In this document: one piece after another, positions 13,101 to 22,862 of the stretch | Layout of the letters: each line of letters starts with the position of its first letter | Position numbering within the stretch: the first letter of the stretch is position 1 | Assembly (NCBI RefSeq): GCF_031877795.1 | Contig: NC_133933.1 | Location: 63,872,984-63,936,983 of the forward strand | Reading direction: 5' to 3' | Source: Strix aluco | Lineage: Eukaryota; Chordata; Aves; Strigiformes; Strigidae | DNA: 64,000 nucleotides | The notes under the pieces: model-generated | What the model saw: only the letters and a program-made list of their open reading frames with translations | Databases searched by the model: none | Told to the model about the DNA's origin: nothing | Program-made: the position numbers and the translations under genes

Positions 13101-15815
13101 AAACGTAAGACAGTTGCAACAAAATGCATCCAGCCTCCATTACACAGTGTGAGGGATGGCAAGAGGCATGGACAGTAAAACAACTTGTATGAAGTCCTGT
13201 CATTTAAAGTTCTTAGCCAGCAGGCACTAAAATGATTTTGTGTGTTGTAGTCACCAAGGCATAAAAATGTACTAGGAGATCAGAAAGGAAAAAGTGCCTT
13301 GAGTTCCTTACTCAGCTGTATTCAGCTTTTCTATTTGCTAGTCCATTCTCCTAGATTTTGTTACTTTTCTTCTGGTTTGTCTAAACCTTGTCAGGATTTA
13401 AGACTCATCCCTTCTTTATCAGTGTTTACTTTTGACCACATCGTGAGTGGTCTGCTCTGTATTGATGTGAGGCAGCTTCTTGATCAGTGTGCTGCTCTGT
13501 GTCCTGTTCAGAAACATCTAACTTTTCTCATACACCTTATAATGGGATTCAGCCTTTCACTTCCTTTCACTTTGGATTCTGGATTCTACTCAAGAGTTCA
13601 GGTTCTTAAAAATACAAACCTGTAGGTGTTGGGGTTTTAATCTGTCTCTCTGTTGGGTCTCTACAATGAAGATAGTCATTCTTCACCTCGAGAGCTGCTA
13701 AAATGAGTATTTTAGTGGTGAAAGCAATTTTAAGTACAAGAGAGAGACAAATATAACCTTTCATAGTCTTTCTTTGACAGTACCTCTGCTAGGAAGCTCT
13801 GTTTTAAGTTGTTCGGTCTCCTGCCTTACCTTCCCTTCTGAAGGCCTTCTCTATCCCTCTCTCTCTAAACTCCTTCTCTAGCACAGACTTTGTGCAATCT
13901 CTACTTAGCAGATTCACACAAGAAAAAAAAGTCAGAAAACACAGTGGGTGCCCTTCCCTTAAACATTCAATAACAAGGGGTGGTCTGTTTATTATTTGCG
14001 TATGTTGTTGCCATTCCCAGGGCACTCCTGAAAGGTGCTGAGAGGGACTGCTGTTTTGGTGTTAGTTATATGAAGTCTCCTGCAGGAATATGTCTATTTT
14101 ACTTTGACTCTATCCACTCCTTCCTCCATCTCAGTGAATTCAGATGGGGGTTGTGTACTTGAAAACCTCTACCCAATCCACCTCTCGTTAAAAAAGCATG
14201 AAATCAAGTGTAGTCAACTTAACAGCAGCATATAGACAGAAGTGTCAGGGGATAAGTCCATCATGAAATATTGACTAGATATTTTGATTGCATTAAAAAG
14301 CCTGTATATTATATTTTAATACTATGGGAGAGTAATAAAAGAATTAAAATGCTTTCAGTCACACTGAATGTGAGAAATCTGAAGCAGCCCCTGCTCTGTC
14401 AGTCTGAGCTGGACTCCAGTTATTTATTTATCTTTAAACAGTGAATATATGCTAGACTGTACTTTGAGAGTTTACTTTTAGGTTCAGTTCCTAGCATCAG
14501 TGAGACACGACAGAGCCATTAGTGCATTTCTTGGGTTAGTTTAAGCTAATTGTCCTTCAGCCTTATGTATCAGAACATACCCAAAGGCATGTGCTAATGG
14601 CCCCATTAATCTCGCCCTCCCTATGCATTCTTGCTTAAATAATGTTAGTCAGCAGAGAGATGTAACAAATAAATAACTCTTCAGAACTGTGATCATTTGG
14701 CCTGGAGCAAAATCCTAACATGAAAAAGAGATGGTCAGAAACAGATCTATTTCTCATACAGGGAACAAACAGGCTGTAGGATCCCTGTCCTCAAATAATA
14801 GCGCTCTGTAAATGAGCACTGGTCCAAGGCACAATGCACGAGAGCAGAACCAAGCAGGGGCAGTGTAAAAGTGTGCTGTCAAGCCTCCTCTTTGTACTGT
14901 TTTTTTTTCCCTTCCACTACTGTCAACTTTTCTCAGTAACACCATCAATAAGACTTGCACTAGTAGTGACTCAGAGTTTAAGGTACCCTTTTTTTTTTTC
15001 TCAAATTTCTTGTTCCTTTTCCCCCTTAGGCTACGTCTACAGAAGAGCAATTTGACCAACAGGCAGCACAGTCTCCTTTCAGCTTGCCAGAGCCCTGTTT
15101 AGAAGCTGGAGCTATTCTTAGTCCAACCAGGATTGCTCCAGTCCCTAAACCCAGAACACCACAACCTGGGAAGCCTCAGGAGATCAGGGGGAGCAGTGAA
15201 AGGCAGCCCCCCTCAGCAAGCATGGCTGAGGCCATTGCACTGCCTCCCACCAATGCTTCCTTTGCCCCAAAGGTGCCACCACGGAGAAAGAAGTCAGCTC
15301 CTGCAGCTCTTCACCTGCAAGTTCTCCAGAGCAGTGACAACCTGCTTTTTAGTGGGTTAATGTTCAACTCCAACAATAACAATCCTGGGTTCTGCCCCCA
15401 GACTCAGGACACTCATGTCCCCACACAGTCTGTGCTCTCAGCTCCTACATCCTCTGCCAGCCCAGAAGACACCACAGCTAAGCAGTTGGCACCAAATGCT
15501 GCAGAACTGGCAGCCAACCTTCAGGGCCCTCCTCTAGCAGAAGGCCAGCATCCACAGCTCTCAGATACCTGCTCTCTTCCAGAGAACACCAGTCTTTTGG
15601 ACCTGGACATGGATTCTTCCTGCCCTCCTTCAGCTAATTCTCCAGCACACAGTCCAGAAAATTTAAAACACCCCAGCTTGAAAAATTTCAGTCACTGGGT
15701 TACATTTAGTGATGATGAAGACAGTAGTGCGCTGTCAGAAGGGTTCAACAGACTGCTTGTCTTAGAACAAAACAAAAATACCTTGATGAAGACAAATACT
15801 GATTTAGAATTGTAA
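1046..15815 (+). CDS. SYNJ2: Synaptojanin-2, 3' part of gene (ten coding exons, 5' incomplete)
   Basis: Ten exons join with matching phases into 693 codons plus stop, and the frame is never broken. Synaptojanin-2 dephosphorylates membrane phosphoinositides with an N-terminal Sac1 domain (outside the window) and a central inositol 5-phosphatase domain, and acts in clathrin-dependent endocytosis. Visible here are the end of the 5-phosphatase domain with its closing SDHRPV motif (exons 1046 and 3219), the RRM-like DUF1866 domain (3219-4676), an acidic linker, a proline-rich SH3-ligand segment ([14 protein letters not shown], exon 9288), a conserved [17 protein letters not shown] stretch (exon 11448) and a long C-terminal exon with [10 protein letters not shown] and [13 protein letters not shown]2 is preferred over SYNJ1 because the tail matches the remembered human SYNJ2 ([11 protein letters not shown], HWVTx) and because SERAC1 follows. 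Upstream exons, including the one coding for the WCDRVLW motif, lie left of position 1. Confidence 0.95.
3131..3209 (+). repeat. 40-bp tandem duplication before SYNJ2 exon b
   Basis: Two adjacent, slightly diverged copies of a 40-bp unit, at 3131-3169 and 3171-3209. Both contain the core TTAATTTTA(T/A)ATAAGCATTT. The second copy ends 10 bases before the acceptor at 3219 and so supplies much of the branch-point region. Confidence 0.8.
3219..3437 (+). CDS. SYNJ2: SYNJ2 coding exon b (5-phosphatase end, start of RRM-like domain)
   Basis: Acceptor tgtag, donor CAG|gtaagt. It reads [20 protein letters not shown], then [16 protein letters not shown] and ends in [11 protein letters not shown]. The first part finishes the phosphatase domain. 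The second part is the first strand and helix of the DUF1866/RRM-like domain found only in synaptojanins. Its acceptor lies just after a 40-bp tandem duplication (3131-3209). Confidence 0.95.
4310..4398 (+). repeat. Imperfect 51-bp-period tandem duplication in SYNJ2 intron
   Basis: Copies at 4310-4348 and 4361-4398 share TTTGCAC, AGGGCAGG and GTGAGGTCACAC in the same order. Each copy carries an AGGTCA nuclear-receptor half-site. It looks like a local duplication. Confidence 0.7.
4598..4676 (+). CDS. SYNJ2: SYNJ2 coding exon c (RRM-like domain)
   Basis: Acceptor tttttactag, donor AAA|gtaaga, phases 1 to 0. It reads [20 protein letters not shown] followed by DIDGVK, the RNP-like strand and second helix of the RRM-like domain. 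Confidence 0.95.
5932..6100 (+). CDS. SYNJ2: SYNJ2 coding exon d (end of RRM-like domain and linker)
   Basis: Acceptor gcattag, donor GAAG|gtgagc. It reads [20 protein letters not shown], then [20 protein letters not shown]. This agrees closely with remembered mammalian SYNJ2. It starts the acidic linker. Confidence 0.95.
6488..6640 (+). CDS. SYNJ2: SYNJ2 coding exon e (acidic linker)
   Basis: Acceptor aattcag, donor AAAG|gtaaat. It begins [20 protein letters not shown] and ends NPRLYK plus one base. The start is conserved; the rest is low complexity and differs from the mammalian linker. Phases (enters with 2 bases, leaves with 1) fit both neighbours. Confidence 0.9.
9288..9422 (+). CDS. 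SYNJ2: SYNJ2 coding exon f (proline-rich SH3-ligand exon)
   Basis: Acceptor tccctag, donor CCTG|gtgagt. It reads [20 protein letters not shown], then [20 protein letters not shown]. The repeated PxxPxR-type cores are ligands for SH3 domains of endocytic adaptors such as amphiphysin and endophilin in this family. Confidence 0.95.
10643..10755 (+). CDS. SYNJ2: SYNJ2 coding exon g
   Basis: Acceptor ctctttcag, donor CCA|gtgagt, phases 1 to 0. It is serine/proline-rich ([20 protein letters not shown]) and ends [12 protein letters not shown], which matches the [12 protein letters not shown] element of mammalian SYNJ2. Confidence 0.92.
11448..11556 (+). CDS. SYNJ2: SYNJ2 coding exon h
   Basis: Acceptor is a long T tract ending taag, donor GGAG|gtgagc. 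It reads [20 protein letters not shown], then [12 protein letters not shown]. This is a short, highly conserved island in the otherwise variable tail. Confidence 0.95.
12558..12680 (+). mobile_element. MIR-like ancient SINE relic
   Basis: The order of short blocks matches the MIR/CORE-SINE body: TATCATTATCTTGATTATCC, AGATAAGGAAACCAGGGC, CATGACTTGCGCCCAG, CTCCTGAACTCCCAGCCAGT, TTTTATCCACTTGGCTAAAT. It is a diverged relic in a SYNJ2 intron. Assignment is from remembered MIR consensus and was not aligned. Confidence 0.6.
12902..13104 (+). CDS. SYNJ2: SYNJ2 coding exon i
   Basis: Acceptor gattttcag, donor AAC|gtaaga, phases 1 to 0. It is proline-rich and basic, with [20 protein letters not shown] near the end. 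Similarity to the mammalian exon is weaker than for its neighbours, but the phases and strong splice sites fit. Confidence 0.9.
15030..15815 (+). CDS. SYNJ2: SYNJ2 last coding exon, with stop
   Basis: Acceptor ccccttag after a pyrimidine tract; TAA stop at 15813-15815. It starts [20 protein letters not shown] and contains two further SH3-type ligands ([10 protein letters not shown] and the basic [20 protein letters not shown]). The C-terminal third carries LLDLD (15594-15608), [10 protein letters not shown] (WVTF at 15696-15707) and LLVLE (15753-15767), discussed as a finding. The protein ends TDLEL. From memory, human SYNJ2 diverges in this last region, so the extreme C-terminus looks lineage-variable. 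Confidence 0.94.
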   Translation, partial: ATSTEEQFDQQAAQSPFSLPEPCLEAGAILSPTRIAPVPKPRTPQPGKPQEIRGSSERQPPSASMAEAIALPPTNASFAPKVPPRRKKSAPAALHLQVLQSSDNLLFSGLMFNSNNNNPGFCPQTQDTHVPTQSVLSAPTSSASPEDTTAKQLAPNAAELAANLQGPPLAEGQHPQLSDTCSLPENTSLLDLDMDSSCPPSANSPAHSPENLKHPSLKNFSHWVTFSDDEDSSALSEGFNRLLVLEQNKNTLMKTNTDLEL

Positions 15816-16178
15816 AATTTTGTCCCTTTAATGTTCCTATAGAAATCATAATTATGATGCAAAATAAATCTTTTGCACAAGGATTTTTATTTAAGGAAAT
15901 AGATCATCTGTCCATGCTACATTTCATTTTCATGTTTAAAGATAAAGATACTGCCCCTGGAGGGAAGTGTATATACAACCTAACATTATCTACAGCTTGT
16001 TTGAAAAGTTCTTTATTCTAAGTTATTTCTTTTTATTAATCCATCTTAAGATGGTTTATTTCATTTCAGGTACAAATCATATGTAAGAACATGTAATGAT
16101 ATATGGAAAAAAGACATTGAGAAAAACATTTTTCCTGTGGAATTTATATATTAATCACTTTCTGTCACTTGAAATAAA
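15816..16178 (+). other. SYNJ2: Likely SYNJ2 3' UTR with polyadenylation signals
   Basis: AT-rich sequence after the stop. An AATAAA lies only 48 bases past the stop (15863-15868) and a second one at 16173-16178; a third is at 17415-17420. The end of the transcript cannot be fixed from sequence alone. Confidence 0.5.
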
Positions 16179-19100
16179 GCATCCTTATCTTCAAGAGTTA
16201 AGACTGCTACAGTTATTCTGGAACAAACATCCAAAAGGGGAATGCCTAGGGTGTAACTACAGCAGTAGCACTGGTATCGTTCTGCTACTAAGTTTCCACT
16301 GTGGACACCAGGCTTAGACAGTATCTTCTTGTAGATCTCAACTAGCTGCTGTGGCAGCAGGCCCTAGTACTTACCTTGTCAAATCGACTCCTGTGTTGAA
16401 AGTAAAATGAAAGGTGTGTACTATGAGGCTGTAAAGCAGAACCATGAGAGGCGGCGCCCAGGTGTCACCAAGAAATGCCTGTTTTTACTCCAGACCAGGC
16501 AAGTGAACCCCCATATTACAACAGCCCTCTTGTAAGTGCTGTGCTGTTAAATGGCACCGTTGTAACATGCCTCAGCTATTCTGTAAGGGCTGGGTAACCT
16601 CTCGAAATACTGTTCTGACCTCCAGTGAGATCAAAGGCAGCCCTAGTTGGTTTTCTACCACAGTACCAAAACTCACCCTGGCTTTTGTTCACAGCAAGCC
16701 AATGCCAAACAACATACTTTACAATGAAACAGCACGTGGACAATGACAGTCCCTTTTTAAAGAAAAGCTATAGTCTGCTTGTATAGTACCTATGAAAATA
16801 TTGTGGAAATACAGTAAATAGCCAAGACCTGCTGATGACACAGGTCATTAGCATATGACTCTCTGATGCTAAAGACAGTTTAATCAGTAGTGTCCCTGTT
16901 CCCTTCCTGAGTGTTTGTAAGAAAAATGCCATGTCAGGCTTTTATTTCCACGGTGCAGATGAGGAAAGAGCTGGTCTGGGGATCTTGAGTTTATGCACAC
17001 ACAACGCATGCTGTTGCATCCTGAAGCTAAGCCCCAAGCAGATGACTGGGAATGGCAGAACCCCCTGGCAGAGAGGAACTGTCCCTTGTGGCCTAAGCAT
17101 GAGTTGAAGCTCAGCTTGGACACCGAAGTGGTAGGCTGGTGGGGGGTGGAAGGGTGTAGAGCTACCTCTCTCACTGTGTGTTTCTGCTATCATCAGCTAT
17201 GCAGTCTTGTTTATTTTGTCCCAGGGAAGGAGCTGCCAGATGCTTCCCGTTCACCTCAGCAGCTGCAGTAAGGCCATGCTGCACAGAGGGCCAGGCAGCC
17301 CTCAGAAACAACACGGTCACTGGACATGAGCTGGGAAGGCTAAGAAAGGGAACTAGCCTTGGGCAACTACACCTAAGACTGAGGACAAATGTAAGCAGCA
17401 TGTGCACCGCTGTAAATAAAGCTGTTGCTCTGGCATGCTGTGTGCCCATAAAGTGAGCATACCTAGGAGGCAGCTGCAACACACAGAGTAAGACTAAGGG
17501 GCAAGTGGCTACCATCATCTATTCTGTGCAGGTTCTGCAAACAAAAGCGTTAAAAGATGATCACGTTCAGTGGTTCAGACTACAAAGCCTAGCTCAGGGA
17601 ACCACCGTGGAAACTGCAGGCAAGTCCTCCTTCGCGCCTGCCTTGCTCCTCCCTTACATTTACCCAGCATTCCACCAGAGCCTATAGGGACAAGTGAGTC
17701 TATAGGTCACTTACCGGGGTGGGCTGACTCGCCAAGTGTTGCTGCTCAGCAAAAGGCAGATTGAGCTTCATGATGAAGTCATCTCTCATTTATTAGCAAG
17801 CCAGCAGTCGAGCTTCTCAGAAGCCTAAGATTTTGGCGAGGACAATCCATGGTGCTAAATGTGTCTGTTGTCTGCTCAAGCTGCGCAGGCTTTTGCCTTG
17901 CCCGTGCAGTAAAACTGTACACTATAGATGCCATTTGTGCAAAGCAGGCAGTTAAAAATGATAAACAGATTGCAACTTGTCATGGTAACTTGTTAAGAGA
18001 AGCATCAAGATCTTTTATTATTAAAGGAAGGAGAGCATTTTTAAGCAGTTGGTGAAGCTGAAAACAACCTCTTCAGATTTTTTTTTGCAGAAAAGATGTA
18101 TTAAGAAAATTCAGGGTGGTTTTTTTTTTCCATAGGAAAAATTAATTGGCTTGTTCTTAGCTTCTTGGAAACTGGGAATTCAGCCATTTTCTTACTTGCA
18201 ATGCCTACCTGTTTCACTGCCACCACCAAATTGTGAACTCAAGACACCCTGTAAGAGCATGTGCCGTCATCTGAGCACCTGGCATCCTCCTCTGCTCCCT
18301 TGTTTGCCGGACACTTTAAAAAAAAAAAACCCAAACCCTTCAAAGGCCAAACCAATAAAACCCAGTGCTCAGCTTCCTACCTGAGTGTCTGTTTAACATG
18401 GTAGCAGGCTGGTGACTAATGCTGAAGCAAGATAGTTGTTTTCCTACAATATGACACAGAGCCTTAGCCTCTTCGTCTTCCTCTTTAAAGAAAAAAAATA
18501 CAGTGAATATTTATGGGCACATTTCAGTATAAAACATTAAGAGCAGTAAAAAAGAAAGAGTACGTTATATGACCATATCCAACATTTTCTGCAAAGATAA
18601 ATTAACAACTCTAGGACAGCTAATTTACATGTTAATGAAAGTGTTAGCAGGAAAGCCAATTAAAGTGGATTTATACAAGTCAAATAAAATCTGCTTTATT
18701 ACTCTCCTTGAATAAGAGAAGTATCTGGCCTTTAGCATTATATCTTACGTCTACGTATGTGGCAAGCTGCCCATTAAAGTGTGAATCCCCGCAGCTAAGC
18801 TGGTTTACACTGTCAGAGACAGCGTATACTGTTCAATCACAGCAAATCAAGGGAAAGGAACAGACAGTCCAGCTGAAAAGGTTACAGCAAAGAATGAGGA
18901 ATCTCCTGTCTCAACATACCATCTTCCATGCTGGTGCCCAGCACCCCAGCCAAGTGGTTTTTCAGAGGCAGGTGCTTGTGACCTGGGTTCTAGTTTTAAT
19001 GCTCAGGAGAAGCAAAGCAGGGCCAGACTTGCTCTGCGTTTGGGGAAACCATTACAGAAAACTCAGACTGCAGGAGGTGGCGATTCTTTCCTTCTCATTC

Positions 19101-20399
19101 AGGATTAAGCCAGGCCCCACCCCAATGTGAAAAGAGGCCAAGTAACCTGACCCATCGCTACCTGACATCCACGAATGGGGAACCCATGGCACAGCTCTGT
19201 CCTCAGCCCTGCTGCCATTCTCACTGGGACACTATGAGTGGAAACCAATGTTCTCGGTGACAGCGATCAGTCTTGAGGGCCATATAACAGGTGGTAGGGA
19301 GTGGCTATCCCATGACATTTTTCATGTTGTGAACTCAGCACTCAGAAATCTTAAAACTGTTGACACTGGCTGTGAAGCCACATATGAATGATTTACCAGA
19401 TGCAAGTATATAAGTGTCCGTGTGCTTATTTAATGTGAGAGACTTTGGCAAGAGCCTTAACACCGTGTGAGCTTGCCCAGAACCCTGTAGTACAGCAACT
19501 TCAAGTTGCTACAGGCATCCTGGTTGTTCAGCTGCATGTGTGTGTGGGGTGGGTAAGTGGTTCTTGGTATAGCAACTGCCTGATATAGCTTTTTTAGGCA
19601 GGTGATCACTGGAACAAACAGAGAACCAAAACCAAAATACTGTTTAGAATTTCCACTCTGACAAAACAACATTTTTGCTTTTTCTTTTTTGTCCAGAGCT
19701 GACATTTTCAGCAGATGGAAAATTTCTAGTTTCTAGCTAGCTGCTCTGCCTGGCACCATGAAGCACAAGCCACAGTAAAAGCCAGTTTGCACTACGATAA
19801 TCACAGCAATTAAAAACTTGATGACTGTTGCTATTAGAAATACCAATACAGTTATACAAGGGTGCTGAACAACAAGTGCATGAGGATTGACAAATCTGTA
19901 ATAGCCTTCCCTTCCTGTCTTACTATTTTAGTCTTGGATGCCACAACGCAGACAAGATACCATCTTCTCAGACAATTCAGACACACCTGGTAGCCACAAT
20001 CTGCAGCTGGGTTCCCAGCTAGATGGGATTAAGGACATAGTTTGAGACCTAAGAATTTACCTAGTGGCACTATTCTGAATTAATGTGACACTGGGGAAGC
20101 ACAAAAGCCTAAGTTTCTAATGGGAAGCAGACGTGAATGCTAGGCAACGGGCCCTCTGGCCCTCGGTGCAACGTCTGTACGTGGTTTAGGAGGCACTTTT
20201 GCAAAATCTAAAAGCACAACTGAAAAACTGTTCAGTTTGGCAAAGCTGATGACTGGCTGTGCCCCCCAATACTATGCCTCTTAGCGAAGACGAATGGTAA
20301 ACATTACATTCTTCCAGCATGAGATAATCACTAAAAATAATGCAGGTTTTTAACAAAAGTGAACGTGATCCAGAGCATTCATTTGGCAGATCATTCACC
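16179..20399. other. Intergenic interval between convergent SYNJ2 and SERAC1
   Basis: No gene recognised. The longest frame, 18708-19130 (+), has no recognisable domain, no signal peptide and no supporting splice context, so I do not call it. A stretch at about 16940-16965 and another at about 18980-19000 faintly recall MIR sequence, but too weakly to annotate. Short A/T homopolymers occur, for example at 18319-18331. Confidence 0.6.
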
Positions 20400-22725
20400 T
20401 TTAATACATTCTGTGGCATATCTAGTACATTTTAAAAAAACATATTTCATTACTATATTCAAAAAAATATCCACCAAAAACCAATGCTAACCCCCCCCCC
20501 CCAAAATATTAAAGTTACACATATATACATACAGTTACAAAAAGGAGAAAGTTGCCTCAAGAGTTCCAGTAACAAGACACAGATGCATTTACTGAGATTA
20601 AAGAGTAATGTCATTGATCTGAATCCCTGTAAGCCGAAGTCATCTATTAAAGTCAACACAAGATTTGTCACGCTAAACATGTATTCAGTTATTAGAAGTC
20701 TTGTCTATTCGCAATGAATTCCACATACCCTCTACTTTGTGAATACAAAGTGTTCCAGTATATTTACACTCTGAAGTTTAAACCACAGTGTAAAAAGGAT
20801 AAACCTCTTTAGAAGTTACAGCAATTGTTACATTTTCTATGTGAAATACTGCTATGCAGTGTTCTTACCTACATCTTGGTTAGGGGGAAAAAATGATCTT
20901 TTTGCCAGTGTAGCGCTGTACGTTCTCTGTACTGCTCGTGTGAATTTTACTCCGCAACTCCAGCAGGTCAAGGCTCAACTTCCAGAAGTACCTTTTCAGA
21001 TGTAGTGTCCTCACGGGCTGGAGTGCTCTCAAGAGGGAACAGCTGAGGTGGCCTCAGGACCTGGCAGGACTGCAACAGCCACTGGTGCCTGCACCAAGCC
21101 CATGCAGAATTGCAAAGCACATCCCACCTCTCTGGTAGCTTTCATGGCCATAACTGCAAGGCCAGTGATATTAAATCCATCTCACGGAAGTGACGCTAAG
21201 AGACATCTTAAGCCCATCATCAATACAGGCCTTATTTAACAAATGGTCAGTTAGGGTAGTACAGCCTAATCACAGCCTATGTTTGTTTTCAAAGAGGGTT
21301 GGGGATAGAAAGAAAGGAAGGAAGGAGACCACAATTAGACTAGGCTGCTTTCAACTACATTGCAAACTATTTAAGACTTTAAAAAAAGTGGCTGAACACT
21401 GTCATTTTTTTTTCTAAAAATACTTATTTCTCATCAGTACTGTTAAGATATCCTTAACATAAACAAACTCAAATAAGACAACACTGCTTTCCTCTATATC
21501 TACACCAATAAATACACTTAGGCCTCAAGAAACCAAAATATCTGGGATCTTCTGCATTTCCAGTGGGACCTTACGATCGCCTGAATTTTTTCTGCTTTAC
21601 TTTTCCTCCACCTGAGCTCCAAACTCTAAGCATCAGCTTTTTTGCCAGGGCCTACATTTGTCTTACTCCACTAGAGCATTTTCAATGCTCTTTACATCAG
21701 CTAAAGAAAGAGTTTCTAAATGAGTAACATGAGCCAGGACTTGAATGTACCATCATCTTCTCACTATGTCCCAAGAGTAAAGCAAGAGAGCTAAGCCTCT
21801 GTTCTATATCTTCCATGTGAACAAGCACAGAACTGCCCCAAATCTGAACAGATACACACTGTCCTAAAGAAATCAAATCTCACAAGTTGCTAAGATTAAG
21901 AGAGAAACATACAAGGTGGTGAACATTTCTTTTGTCTTCATTTACACAAACAGATTGAAACAACTACAGTTGCCTATGCTAGACAACCTACCAGCCTCCC
22001 TCTTTCTCACACAGAAGACAGATGCCATGTTTGCTGACAGACCTGGGTGGTCTATTAAATGAAAAGGCAAATTACAAAAACTCTTGTAATTGGGCCACTA
22101 GACCAAAATGCTGCCTTCATTCACTTGGATAAATTTCTTCAGGCCCCAGTCAGACTACTTAACATGGACAGTAAACCAAAGCTTTCAGACAGCCACATGC
22201 TTATTCTCCCCTTTGACACAACAAATAACCACCTCAGTTAACTTCTTCTGATCCTCTCTATCAGACTTCAGTCCCAGATGTATATTTACCTTAATGAGAC
22301 CACCTACCTCCAGAGCAAGCGGTTTTTTTTTTTTTGGCTCAAAGGAGATATCCTGGGCACTCTCCATAGTCTAGTTGTGTTGCTCCAGAAGTATATCTGG
22401 AAGTGAAACTTCTCTTCCACTGAATCCCCAGCCCCTCCCAATCAAATTGCTGGAGAATTTACACACGTTTTGTCAACAGATCACGGTCTCTCTAAGCCAA
22501 CACACATTTTCTTTTTGTCAAGTTTATAGGACTACAGTTTGTTTTGAATATATTTTAAAAATAAGCTGAAGAGGTGTCTAAGTGGGAGATGTACTGAAAA
22601 TTATTTCAGCAGCAGATACTATTGACATAGCATCTTTGTAGTTCTGCAGATCCTCTAACAAATTTTAGAAGAACTTACTGTGTTATACCAAATAGAGAAA
22701 ATAAGCAGCCAAGGATGTCATAAAC
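20400..22725 (-). other. SERAC1: Possible SERAC1 3' UTR
   Basis: AT-rich DNA downstream of the SERAC1 stop. Reading the minus strand from the stop, I find no AATAAA. The only near-canonical signal noticed is ATTAAA, seen on the + strand as TTTAAT at 20400-20405. The 3' UTR could therefore reach about 2.3 kb, or use a weaker signal earlier. A run of 12 or more C (from about 20491) and a T run at 22322-22335 lie within it. Confidence 0.35.
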
Positions 22726-22862
22726 TCAGTCTCCAAGTTCTTGGGCTAAGACATCCTGAATGAACTTCAATGTACGTTGGTACAGGAAAGCATCCTTCTT
22801 CTTTGGCTTACAAATATTTAGATGATTAACGTCCACTGGAATAAGGTCTCCAATTCCTAACT
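22726..22862 (-). CDS. SERAC1: SERAC1 coding exon 16 (stop)
   Basis: Reads [20 protein letters not shown] then [20 protein letters not shown] and ends GD before TGA (22728-22726). His625 in DVNHLN is a candidate member of the catalytic triad; this is inferred from position. The acceptor follows a C/T-rich tract bordered by an A/T homopolymer run. Confidence 0.95.

Larger units (their letters stand above)
1164..15029 (+). other. SYNJ2: SYNJ2 introns between the listed exons
   Basis: The nine introns are 1164-3218, 3438-4597, 4677-5931, 6101-6487, 6641-9287, 9423-10642, 10756-11447, 11557-12901 and 13105-15029. All are GT-AG. Apart from the repeats listed separately (3131-3209, 4310-4398, 12558-12680) I see no further coding exons. 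Longer frames here, such as one at 8471-8800, do not resemble any protein I know and have no matching splice phases. Confidence 0.7.

Noticed and set aside
18708-19130. 140-codon plus-strand frame between SYNJ2 and SERAC1
   Set aside because: No recognisable domain, no splice or promoter context, and it sits in a convergent intergenic interval. Chance frame.
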